64,000 nt of DNA. It comes from Sulfobacillus benefaciens (GTDB lineage: Bacteria > Bacillota > Sulfobacillia > Sulfobacillales > Sulfobacillaceae). The DNA lies in the NCBI GenBank assembly GCA_003023725.1, contig PXYT01000006.1:34526-98525 (forward strand), in the 5' to 3' direction. The translations under genes were made by a program, and so were the position numbers. How positions within the stretch are numbered: the stretch's first letter is position 1; every line of letters starts with the position of its first letter. Under the pieces are notes generated by a model that was not told the DNA's origin, did no database searches, and was given only the letters and a program-made list of their open reading frames with translations. Below, piece by piece: positions 17,449 through 25,213 of the stretch.

Positions 17449-19392
17449 ATGATTAACCGCCAAACCCGCAACCGGAGTATTGTGTTGATGACGGTTGTCA
17501 CGGCCGCTTTTGCGGCCGTGGGAACCCGTTTCTGGTACCTTCAAGTGAAAAACGGGAGTCACTACCAGGCGTTAGCGCAGGCCGACACCTTGCGCAAACT
17601 GCCGCTTCCCGCGCCCCGGGGCAACATCGTGACGTCGAACGGCACCGTCGTGGCCACATCCAAACCATCATGGACCTTATATTATCTCGCCAATGGACAA
17701 AATATGCCCCAGTCCGAACTAGATTTACTGGGCCAGGAATTGGGTGAGTCTCCGTCGTATCTGAAAAGTCTGATTGCCAAGCAAATTGGGCAAATGCCTG
17801 CTTATGAACCGGTGTTGATTACTTCCGGCTTGACGGCGGCTGAGATGACGAAAATTGAGGAAAATATCAACAAATTACCCAACTTGCGAATTCAGGCGAC
17901 GGCAGTGCGCTCTTACCCTTACGGGAGCATGATGGGCAACATCATTGGCTACACCCAGCGCATTAATGCCCAAGAGTACCAGCAACTCAAGAACAAAGGG
18001 TTTTCAATGAACTCGATTGTCGGTGCGGCAGGCTTGGAGTATCAATATAATCAGTACTTGCATGGGCATGCTGGCGGCGAGTATGCCGAAGTGAACCGTC
18101 AAGGCCAATTGGTCAAATTGTTAAGCCGATCCGGGCCTACGCCCGGCGATACACTGCATTTGACCATCAACTGGCGTTTGGAGCAAACCGCGCAAAATTC
18201 CTTGGCCTATGTGATGAAGGCGATGCGGCATTCGACGGTGGGCTTCTCCCACAGCAGCGGAGCTGTGCAGGGGGCGGTGATTGCCATGAATCCGAATAAT
18301 GGGGACATCTTGGCCATGGCCAGCCTGCCGACCTACAATCCCAACAAGCTGGTCCCCACCAATCGCCAAGAATACAGCAATTATTATTCTCAGCTCATGT
18401 CGAATCCATTGATTAAGCAAGGCATCAGTCCTTTCACGAATGAAGCCATTTCCGGCTGGTTTGCTCCCGGATCCGTGTTCAAGCCGATCATGGCTGTTGC
18501 AGCACTGGCGTCGAAAGTGGTGACCCCGACTTCGGAAATTTTTGATCCCGGTTATTTTCCCAAAGACCCGGCGTTCGGCAACTGGTACGCTCCCGGGTTT
18601 GGCTGGTTGAACATTGAGCAAGCCATCGGCCTCTCCGACGACGTCTTTTTCTATACGCTGGGTTACCGCATGGGCATCAACACGATGGACCACTGGATGC
18701 GGAAGTTTTTGATCAATCAGCCCACTCACATTGATTTGCCCGACGAATGGACCAGCCAGATTCCGACGCCGGCACGCCTTAATGCCTCGGGCCAAGGGCC
18801 TTGGACTTGGGGATGGAATCTCAATACGGTGATTGGTCAGGGGATAGGCCGCTACACGATGATTGCACTGGCGCGGGCCGACTCGGCGATTGCCAATGGA
18901 GGAACCTTGTACTGGCCTCATCTGGTCAGCTCCATCACCACCCCTTCGGGTAAATTGGTCAAAAAGGTCAATCCCCAGGTGCAGGGACGAATTCATCTGC
19001 CGTCTTGGGTGTGGCATACGGTGCATAAAGGGATGGAACTGTCTGCCCAGGATCCCAACATCGCCAAGGGCATATCCGGAACAGGTTATGGCGCCTTAGC
19101 CGGACTGCCGGTGCCGGTTGCCTCGAAGACCGGGACAGCTCAGGTGATCTCGCAAAATAAGTACAACGCTTTTTTCCTGACCTATGGTCCTATGCCCCAT
19201 CCCAAAATTCTGGTTCTGGTTTATATTCGGGAAGGGAACTGGGGGGCAGATTCCGGGTTTGTAGCTCGGGCCATTTACGATCAGTACTTCAAAATCCAGG
19301 ATCCCAAGGCCCAGCCTTTGTTTGATCAAGTCTATGGCCTAAACTGGAAATGGCCTTTTAGTTACCACAAGCCGGCAGCACCAAAATATTAG
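17449..19392 (+). CDS. mrdA: Class B penicillin-binding protein, PBP2/MrdA type
   Basis: 647-aa peptidoglycan transpeptidase. One N-terminal membrane helix (about residues 12-30), a pedestal domain (GNIVTSNG, then NIIGYTQRI and GAAGLEYQYNQYLHG), and a transpeptidase domain with the active-site SVFK (S342, K345), the second motif LSDDVFFY (SxD as in PBP2-type enzymes) and KTGT at 560-563. There is no PASTA domain, so elongation-type PBP2 fits better than SpoVD/PBP2B. A ribosome site AGGGGGA precedes ATG 17449. It is not next to mreBCD or rodA here and is the first gene of the block that separates yabR from spoIIE. Confidence 0.9.
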   Translation: MINRQTRNRSIVLMTVVTAAFAAVGTRFWYLQVKNGSHYQALAQADTLRKLPLPAPRGNIVTSNGTVVATSKPSWTLYYLANGQNMPQSELDLLGQELGESPSYLKSLIAKQIGQMPAYEPVLITSGLTAAEMTKIEENINKLPNLRIQATAVRSYPYGSMMGNIIGYTQRINAQEYQQLKNKGFSMNSIVGAAGLEYQYNQYLHGHAGGEYAEVNRQGQLVKLLSRSGPTPGDTLHLTINWRLEQTAQNSLAYVMKAMRHSTVGFSHSSGAVQGAVIAMNPNNGDILAMASLPTYNPNKLVPTNRQEYSNYYSQLMSNPLIKQGISPFTNEAISGWFAPGSVFKPIMAVAALASKVVTPTSEIFDPGYFPKDPAFGNWYAPGFGWLNIEQAIGLSDDVFFYTLGYRMGINTMDHWMRKFLINQPTHIDLPDEWTSQIPTPARLNASGQGPWTWGWNLNTVIGQGIGRYTMIALARADSAIANGGTLYWPHLVSSITTPSGKLVKKVNPQVQGRIHLPSWVWHTVHKGMELSAQDPNIAKGISGTGYGALAGLPVPVASKTGTAQVISQNKYNAFFLTYGPMPHPKILVLVYIREGNWGADSGFVARAIYDQYFKIQDPKAQPLFDQVYGLNWKWPFSYHKPAAPKY

Positions 19393-19747
19393 GCTGTATC
19401 TTTCATACGTTCCGTTCGGGCGAGGGAGGTTTTCGTACAGAGGGCACAGCGGCGGGCCAGTATGTCTGCCTGTTAATTGCTCCGGGGTTTTGTATGGGGA
19501 TCGGTCAAAAAACGAGGCGACGCGGCCGAAGACATCGGCGGGTTTATGGCGAAATGCGGGATAGATCGTAACACGAGATCTTACCCAAGAGGGAAGATAA
19601 GGAAAGAGGCGTGTCGCGGCTACACTTCCTAATTCCGTGCTGCTACGCTTTCCTGCCTAATCGAGATCTTATGCCCAGAGTGGGGAAATCCCGGGCTTTC
19701 CAAGGATCCACAGAAGAGTTCACAAGAACCGGTTCACAAGGCAGATT
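19393..19747. other. 355-base intergenic region with an imperfect direct repeat
   Basis: Lies between the PBP gene and the 3' end of the reverse-strand thioesterase. No gene and no clear intrinsic terminator. CGAGATCTTA occurs twice (19574-19583 and 19662-19671), each followed by a similar CCCA-AGAG-GGGAA-like stretch, so an imperfect repeat of about 28 bases is present 88 bases apart. Confidence 0.4.
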
Positions 19748-20200
19748 TTAGGGATCAGCCTCTTCATTCAGTAAGCCGCGCACGCCGTCACGGAAGCTCT
19801 CGGGCCATGCGCGGTTTTTTTGTGCGTCCTGATCCATGAGAACGACGGTGCTGTCCTGGTTCGCAATGAGGGTGCCATGTTCCTTTTCGATAATAAGATG
19901 ATATAAATTCAAGGAAGACCGTCCAATGGAGGCAATGCCCGTAAAAATCTTCAGAGATTGGCGGAAAAATGCCGGAGCCAAATAGCTGAGCGATTGCCGG
20001 GCCAAGACCAGTGAATAGTTTTGGGACCACCAGTCGAAGCTCTCACCTGCGAGCGTATCGATCAATTCCGTGCGGGCTTGTTCAAAATAGATGACATAAG
20101 AGAGCTGACTGACATGTTTATTGGCGTCCGTCTCGCTAAAGCGAACGCGGATTTCCGTTTCATGCACGAAGCGTTTGCCGCCAATGAGAATACCTTTCAT
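19748..20200 (-). CDS. Acyl-CoA thioesterase, 4HBT hot-dog family
   Basis: 150 aa. The core FSETDANKHVSQLSYVIYFE is the 4HBT signature (RFxETDxxxHV...YFExAR). Its Asp and the central helix form the catalytic centre of YbgC-type and related thioesterases, which hydrolyse short acyl-CoA or similar thioesters. The frame is open further upstream within the next gene, but the family begins at MKGILIGGKRFVHETEIRVR. The ATG at 20200 overlaps the stop of the HAD gene by 4 bases, so the two form an operon. The substrate is unknown. Confidence 0.85.
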   Translation of the reverse strand: MKGILIGGKRFVHETEIRVRFSETDANKHVSQLSYVIYFEQARTELIDTLAGESFDWWSQNYSLVLARQSLSYLAPAFFRQSLKIFTGIASIGRSSLNLYHLIIEKEHGTLIANQDSTVVLMDQDAQKNRAWPESFRDGVRGLLNEEADP

Positions 20201-20907
20201 ACCCAACCTGCCTTTCCGTGTCGAGTGGTACAAATCCGTTGCGTCAGAAGTTCCGGGAGCTGGCGCAGCGTCGTAATCGTCAGATCGGCGTGGCACCCGG
20301 CGGGAGACAGGGGATCCCATCCCCTGTTATCCTCTTTTTGCCACGGGCGTTGGAGATGTACTGCCAGTACGGATGCGCGCTTGGCCCCCAGCACGTCATG
20401 GGCCAGCCGATCACCGACATGAACCGCTAAGCCCGATATCCGTTGAAAAATACGCGGATCGGGCTTGGCAAATCCGCTATCCGCTCCAATCCATGATGTC
20501 AATATCTTATCCCATCCCAGCGCCTGGAGGTAGGGCCATTGGTTTCGTATAAGGCCATTGGTGACAACATGCAGAGACACGCGGTGGCGAAACGACCAGG
20601 TTAAAAAATCCCAAACGTCCGGATAAACGAGAGCGAGGACGTCTTTCCGGGACGGCGGATCCGGATCAGGCAACGACGCATGGAGAATCTCGCCGGCGAT
20701 GTTCTTCCAGTCGTAGGCTCCGGTGTGATCGCCATGTAGACGGCGCCAATCGCTCTCTTGTGCCATGAGCTCCCACAAGTCCTGCCAGGATTTGTTTTCT
20801 CCCGGGCTCTGCGATAAAAGCCACGGTTTGAGGTGAAGCGACCAATACGGGTTGCGGATCAGGGTCCCGTCAAAATCAATGCTAATGACAGGTGGATGCG
20901 TCGGCAA
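20197..20907 (-). CDS. HAD-superfamily hydrolase
   Basis: 236 aa, start TTG with GAGGAG upstream on its strand. HAD motifs in order: DFDGTL (residues 10-15, nucleophile Asp), VVTNG (motif II), KPDP (motif III Lys) and VGDRLAHDVLGAK (motif IV). It is a phosphatase-like enzyme with a helical cap, substrate unknown. It overlaps the thioesterase gene and is divergent from lysC, with only 96 bases between their starts, so the two promoters must lie in that interval. Confidence 0.85.
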   Translation of the reverse strand: MPTHPPVISIDFDGTLIRNPYWSLHLKPWLLSQSPGENKSWQDLWELMAQESDWRRLHGDHTGAYDWKNIAGEILHASLPDPDPPSRKDVLALVYPDVWDFLTWSFRHRVSLHVVTNGLIRNQWPYLQALGWDKILTSWIGADSGFAKPDPRIFQRISGLAVHVGDRLAHDVLGAKRASVLAVHLQRPWQKEDNRGWDPLSPAGCHADLTITTLRQLPELLTQRICTTRHGKAGWV

Positions 20908-21003
20908 TCACTCCTCTTCGCGGATAATTTCACAAACTTTGTGGGAAGCGGCTGTAATTTTGTTATTATAGACGAAAAGTTATTAAAGGATGACGAGAAC
21001 ATC

Positions 21004-22239
21004 ATGCTGATAGTGCAAAAATATGGAGGCAGCTCTCTAGGCTCAGCCGACCATGTCCGAAACGTGGCGCGAAAAATCCAGCGAACCGTTGAGCAAGGTC
21101 ATCAGGTTGTAGTGGTGGTCTCCGCCATGGGAGATAGCACGGACGACTTATTGGAATTGGCCATGCAACTGGCTCCAACTCCCTCAGCCAGGGAATTGGA
21201 CCAGTTATTGTCAACCGGCGAGACGCAATCGAGTGCTCTCATGGCCATGACGCTCGAGCACTCGGGCGTGCCGGCAAAATCCTTTTCAGGACGGCAGGCA
21301 GGTATTATCACCAGCTATGACTTCGGAAAAGCACGGATAGAACACGTCGAGCCCAGAGAGCTCCGTAATGCTCTGGCAGTGGGAATCACTCCGGTTGTGG
21401 CCGGATTCCAGGGTGTAACCCGATCGGGAGAGGTAGCCACTCTGGGAAGAGGCGGATCGGATTTGACCGCGATTGCGATTGCGAATGCTTTAGGTGCCGA
21501 TCGCTGCGAAATTTATTCGGATGTGGCCGGGGTATACACGGCAGACCCCCGAATCATTCCGTCGGCCTCTCCTTTGGGCATGTTAAACTACGACGAAATG
21601 CTGGAGCTGTCCAGTCAAGGTGCCCAGGTGCTGCAAACCCAGGCCGTGGAATTTGCCAAAGGACAACAAGTGCCGATTTATGCCCGGTCAACTTTTAGTG
21701 ATGATCCCGGCACCGTGATCCGTGAAGTGAAAAAAGAAAATATCGAAAAACCGCCGGTGACGGCCATCGCTCTGAATCGCCATATTGCCAAAATCGGTCT
21801 CATCGGGGTGCCGGATGCCCCCGGTGTGGCGGCTTTGCTCTTTGGGGAACTGGGCCAGAGCGGCATCAACGTGGAATTGATTATTCAGGCCTTGTCCCAC
21901 AATCAGTTGAATGACATTGCTTTTACCATCGAAGAAGAGGATGTGAACAGAGCAGAGCCGATCGTCAAAGAGTGCTTGCGGAAATTGGGCGGCAACTCTC
22001 TAACCATAGATACCCAAGTCGCCAAAGTTTCCGCTATCGGCTCAGGGATGTTAGGCCGTCCCGGGGTGGCCGCACGGGTGTTTCAAGCCCTGGCCAACGG
22101 CAATATTAATATTCAAATGATCGGCACGTCAGAGATAAAAATTTCGTGTATCATCGACAGGAAGGACGCCGAACGGGCAATGAGGCTGATCCATGATGAA
22201 TTTCAGCTGGGCATGTCCCAGGAAATGATTGAGGACTAG
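21004..22239 (+). CDS. lysC: Aspartokinase
   Basis: Phosphorylates aspartate, the first step to lysine, diaminopimelate (wall and spore dipicolinate), threonine and methionine. 411 aa. The kinase domain starts MLIVQKYGGSSLGSADHVRN, with VVVVSAMGDSTDDLL and LGRGGSDLTAIA. Two ACT domains follow (about 265-335 and 345-410) for feedback control. The frame is open from 20833, but the ATG at 21004 has AAAGGATG upstream and starts the family homology. No T-box or lysine riboswitch fits in the short 96-base upstream gap. Confidence 0.95.
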   Translation: MLIVQKYGGSSLGSADHVRNVARKIQRTVEQGHQVVVVVSAMGDSTDDLLELAMQLAPTPSARELDQLLSTGETQSSALMAMTLEHSGVPAKSFSGRQAGIITSYDFGKARIEHVEPRELRNALAVGITPVVAGFQGVTRSGEVATLGRGGSDLTAIAIANALGADRCEIYSDVAGVYTADPRIIPSASPLGMLNYDEMLELSSQGAQVLQTQAVEFAKGQQVPIYARSTFSDDPGTVIREVKKENIEKPPVTAIALNRHIAKIGLIGVPDAPGVAALLFGELGQSGINVELIIQALSHNQLNDIAFTIEEEDVNRAEPIVKECLRKLGGNSLTIDTQVAKVSAIGSGMLGRPGVAARVFQALANGNINIQMIGTSEIKISCIIDRKDAERAMRLIHDEFQLGMSQEMIED

Positions 22240-22509
22240 TCGGATGCATGGAACCGGACAGGCCTTTTCTCCTTTCTTCGCCTTGGCGGGAGTCGCGGGC
22301 TGCACCCCAGCGAGGTGAGCAGATTGGCTCCCTCGAATCGTCTTTCCGGGGCCACAATGTTATGCGTCCTCGTTCTGTTCCACGGAGAAGAGGGGGGATT
22401 TTTTCGAGCAGCCGGAGAGACCCCGGGCAAAGGTTCTGTCCAGTGAATCCTGTCGGCGTGTTTGACGCCACTCGCGGCTTTTGGGCTGCGGTATTATCAT
22501 AATAGAGAA
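22240..22509. other. 270-base intergenic region after lysC
   Basis: GC-rich with several short inverted repeats, but no gene, no clear terminator with a T-run and no riboswitch that I could confirm. Confidence 0.4.
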
Positions 22510-22524
22510 AGGAGGTGACAGTCA

Positions 22525-22950
22525 CTGACCGTCACGAACGTTATTTTCCGAATTGTTTTGGTTCTTCACGTGGCTGCGGCCTTGCTGGGATTTGTCGCGG
22601 CATTGGTTTTGTCCATTGTCGCATATCGTTACAGGCGGCAGCGGGAATTGCCCGATACGTTTTGGAAATATCAAGCGTATTTGCAGATTAATACCGTTCT
22701 TTTAGGCGTATTTGGCACGGCGCTGTATTTAATGGGCGGACGGCCCAAAGTAGAATTGCATATGTTATATGGGGTTCTGGCTCTGCTGACGGTGTTGGCG
22801 CAACGAGGGCTGGGACGAGGCGGGCAATTGCGGCAAGTGCTGGCGGAAGATTATGGCCGGTTTCACGAGGTCTGGGTTTATTTTGGACTGAACTTGTTTT
22901 TATGGGCCATGTACGGACGAGGGCTGACCACAGGATTCTTTGGCTTTTAA
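22525..22950 (+). CDS. Four-helix membrane protein of unknown function
   Basis: 141 aa if translation begins at the CTG at 22525. AAAGGAGGTGA ends 9 bases upstream of this codon, while the next in-frame candidate, TTG 22558, is over 40 bases away. The earlier start also restores a full first membrane helix (TNVIFRIVLVLHVAAALLGF). Three more hydrophobic segments follow, with an Arg-rich loop (YRYRRQRELPD) and His/Glu residues at helix ends (VELHMLYGV, RFHEVW). No family is recognised. It is flanked by lysC and a hemerythrin, and a redox-related membrane protein is possible but not shown. Confidence 0.6.
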   Translation: MTVTNVIFRIVLVLHVAAALLGFVAALVLSIVAYRYRRQRELPDTFWKYQAYLQINTVLLGVFGTALYLMGGRPKVELHMLYGVLALLTVLAQRGLGRGGQLRQVLAEDYGRFHEVWVYFGLNLFLWAMYGRGLTTGFFGF

Positions 22951-23300
22951 GTGGTGCCTTTCCCACGGTGGGATCTATCGAAAAATGACTGTGGAGTAGT
23001 TGCTGTTCTCCCCGAAAAGACGGTTTCTGGGCCCCGAGAGAAGAAATCGGAGCGACGTTTTAGGAGAACAGTGTGGATCGGCGACTTCGGCTGATTTTTT
23101 CGGGAAGACACGGAACGTACCGAATTTTCGGCTGACGTGGGGGGAGTGGGAGGCCAGGATGATAATTTTTGCCCAATCTCGTCTCCATGAAAAAACAGTT
23201 TGATGGATCGTCAGCCGAAATCTAATGTTTGCCTGAATTGCCGGGAACGAGACCAAGCCGGAAAACCGCAACGGGTCCTGAATGAAAAACGGAAAGGGGA
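22951..23300. other. 350-base intergenic region before the hemerythrin gene
   Basis: No coding frame with recognisable product. Contains short A/G-rich stretches and no obvious terminator or promoter. Confidence 0.4.
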
Positions 23301-23306
23301 ATGACT

Positions 23307-23714
23307 ATGATGTCAATGCATGATCAGGTGGCACTGTTATCACAAGAGCATAGCAACGTGGAAAGCCGTTTGTTTCTTTTGTCAGATGCCCTGGAGGAAT
23401 CAGATGACGGCGATGTGCGGTGGCGCGAGGAAACGGTGCGAGACGTTCTGCAGTACATGGCCGTTCACTTGCTGGAACACATGAAAACGGAAGAAGAGAC
23501 CGTCTTTCCATATGGCACGCGCATGGGCCTGGCCAATTTGGTGACGGATCTGACGAATCAGCATGACACGTTGCGTCATGACCTCTCTCATCTTCTTGAA
23601 GAATTGGCGCGGAACTGGCCGGGAATGAAGGAAGGCGGCAATGCGTTTGTCGCGCTGTTACAGGATCACATTGCCCAAGAGGAGACCGCATTTTTTCCGC
23701 TGATTGACGCGTGA
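23307..23714 (+). CDS. Hemerythrin-like HHE domain protein
   Basis: 135 aa helical bundle with a di-iron site. Ligand pattern: H near QEHSNVE, then HLLEHMKTEEE (HxxxE) and NQHDTLRHDL, ending LLQDHIAQEETAFFP (HxxxEE). Such single-domain proteins bind O2 or NO, or sense and repair iron centres. The ATG at 23307 is 8 bases from GGAAAGGGG. The ATG at 23301 is too close to it, though possible. It faces the globin-coupled diguanylate cyclase across a structured intergenic region, a pairing of two oxygen-binding proteins. Confidence 0.88.
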   Translation: MMSMHDQVALLSQEHSNVESRLFLLSDALEESDDGDVRWREETVRDVLQYMAVHLLEHMKTEEETVFPYGTRMGLANLVTDLTNQHDTLRHDLSHLLEELARNWPGMKEGGNAFVALLQDHIAQEETAFFPLIDA

Positions 23715-23748
23715 TTGTCCTGCCTTCCGGAGGATAGTGTGCGGTGTG

Positions 23749-23805
23749 CCGGCCGCAAATGGCAACACCAAGAAGCCACAAAACCTGTGGGTGTTCCAAG
23801 GCCGG
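23749..23805 (+). other. Nested inverted repeats, possible structured RNA element
   Basis: Three nested arms: CCGGCC (23749-23754)/GGCCGG (23800-23805), AACAC (23764-23768)/GTGTT (23791-23795), CCACA (23776-23780)/TGTGG (23786-23790) with an AAACC loop and purine-rich internal loops. It lies 35 bases after the hemerythrin stop and before a long terminator-like hairpin. No known riboswitch class matched by eye. Confidence 0.4.
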
Positions 23806-23839
23806 ATGTGTAACCACGGGACGAATGCTCTTAGGCAAG

Positions 23840-23896
23840 AACCCCCGAACACTGTTACGGGAGTACCGCATCCCGTCAGGCGGTTCAGGGGTTTTT
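23840..23896 (+). terminator. Long terminator after hemerythrin
   Basis: AACCCCCGAAC (23840-23850) pairs with GTTCAGGGGTT (23883-23893) with one mismatch, enclosing a second stem ACGGGA/TCCCGT, and the descending arm runs into TTTTT. It ends 46 bases before the 3' end of the opposing cyclase gene. Confidence 0.7.
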
Positions 23897-23941
23897 GATT
23901 AGGCCCCCGGAAAACAGTATTGGCGGATGAGAACATGGCAA

Positions 23942-24919
23942 TCATGGGTTTGGGGAGGAGGACAGGGCAAAACGGTAAACCTTTTCGGCTTTTGACACGG
24001 CACAACAAAACCTCCCGGATTCCTTGGCATGGTAGAGGGACATGTCGGCGGCATGATATAACGGATCCGGGTGCGTGCCGTCGCGGGGATACCAGGCTAC
24101 GCCCGCCGAGAATTTCACATGGTGCTCACGGAAAAATGATTCTGCGAGAGATTTGAGGCGTTCCATGAGCGGCTTTATGGTAGGAATATCAGCCACCCAC
24201 CACGCGAATTCATCTCCCCCCAGCCTTCCAAACGCATCCCCGGTACGCGCCAGGGATTGCTGGAAACGGCCGAAGGATTGTAGGACGCGGTCCCCATAGG
24301 GGTGTCCTTGGGAATCGTTCATATCCTTAAAGCGATCCAAATCCATTAACACGAAAGCGGCAGAGTTCAGCCCGTGATCGATGTCCATTTGTACTCGGGT
24401 CCAAAATCCGCGGCGGTTGAGTAGGCCGGTTAAGGGATCAGTGAGCGCAATATCGTTGAGTTGTTTGATTTGCAAATTCAAAGCCACGTCATAGGTATCG
24501 AGCGTGATTTTAATGTCGTTGACCCATCTTCGGCGGACTGTAAGCATGCTGGGCAGCGGCGGGTGAGACGGGTTGTTGGCCGTGGCGTGGTAGGCGGAAA
24601 AGAGGAGATTATATAATCCAACATACCATGACGGCAAAACATGCGCTCTAATATGTGAGAATCCGACACGCCTGGCCGCATCGGCATTTTCCTGATCGCG
24701 GGGAGATCCGCAATACACCGGACGGTAGGCTTCCAAATGAGAGCGGAACCATGTTTTGGGGTCTGTATCCGGAGGGAGAACGGTAAGCATCTGTGGCTCG
24801 GAACACACGGTTTCGGCGGCCATCTCACACCACGATGAGAACATCAAGTGAATGCCTTCCTGGCAGCTTTGCCACTGACGTTCGTCGTCATCCGTCCAAA
24901 TCCACAGCAGGTCGACCAT
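23942..24919 (-). CDS. Globin-coupled diguanylate cyclase
   Basis: 325-aa putative oxygen-regulated c-di-GMP synthase. The C-terminal GGDEF domain (about 155-315) starts LTDPLTGLLNRRGFW, with the signature GGDEF at 234-238 and an intact product-inhibition site RTGD at 225-228, five residues before it. The N-terminal 150 residues look like a sensor globin: FSHIRAHVLPSWYVGLYN aligns with the F-helix of HemAT/protoglobins, where the haem-ligating His is followed nine residues later by Trp-Tyr (here H89, W98, Y99). The segment before H89 is shorter than in HemAT, and no tyrosine stands at the expected distal position, so ligand preference may differ. Ribosome site GGGAGGGG precedes the ATG. Confidence 0.85.
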   Translation of the reverse strand: MVDLLWIWTDDDERQWQSCQEGIHLMFSSWCEMAAETVCSEPQMLTVLPPDTDPKTWFRSHLEAYRPVYCGSPRDQENADAARRVGFSHIRAHVLPSWYVGLYNLLFSAYHATANNPSHPPLPSMLTVRRRWVNDIKITLDTYDVALNLQIKQLNDIALTDPLTGLLNRRGFWTRVQMDIDHGLNSAAFVLMDLDRFKDMNDSQGHPYGDRVLQSFGRFQQSLARTGDAFGRLGGDEFAWWVADIPTIKPLMERLKSLAESFFREHHVKFSAGVAWYPRDGTHPDPLYHAADMSLYHAKESGRFCCAVSKAEKVYRFALSSSPNP

Positions 24920-25136
24920 GACCCCCCACCCCTCCCAAAGTTATCCGAAATGCTGACCATATAATCCTTAATATTCGGTTTGTTTTGGTAAAGTCCTGCT
25001 ACAGATGTGCCCAAAGAAGGGGAAAATGCTCCTTTGGCACAGTGACAATCCGATGTCGGCCGAGGCGGAGGGCCCAGGAGTTCAGACGACAAGACGGGGC
25101 GGCCTCTCATGGAATGGGGCGGGTTTTCTGCCGGGA

Positions 25137-25188
25137 TCCCGCAGTGACCGGTACTTGCATCGCTCGCTCATTACCGGTCACTGCGGGA
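25137..25188. repeat. Perfect 17-bp inverted repeat behind the PQQ-propeller gene
   Basis: TCCCGCAGTGACCGGTA (25137-25153) and its exact complement TACCGGTCACTGCGGGA (25172-25188) with an 18-base loop. It lies 25 bases past the stop of the reverse-strand propeller gene. Neither side has a T-run. Confidence 0.8.
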
Positions 25189-25213
25189 CAAACACTCTGC
25201 GAAGAAGTTATTG

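Noticed and set aside
22250..22340. T-box-like stretch on the reverse strand (GGGGTGCAGCCCGCG)
   Set aside because: The bulge that must pair with the tRNA end should read TGGN, but it reads TGCA. No gene lies downstream in that direction except the antisense of lysC.
22400..22450. GGAGAGACC resembling the start of a glycine riboswitch
   Set aside because: The required CCGAAGGGGCAA core and the second conserved segment are missing.
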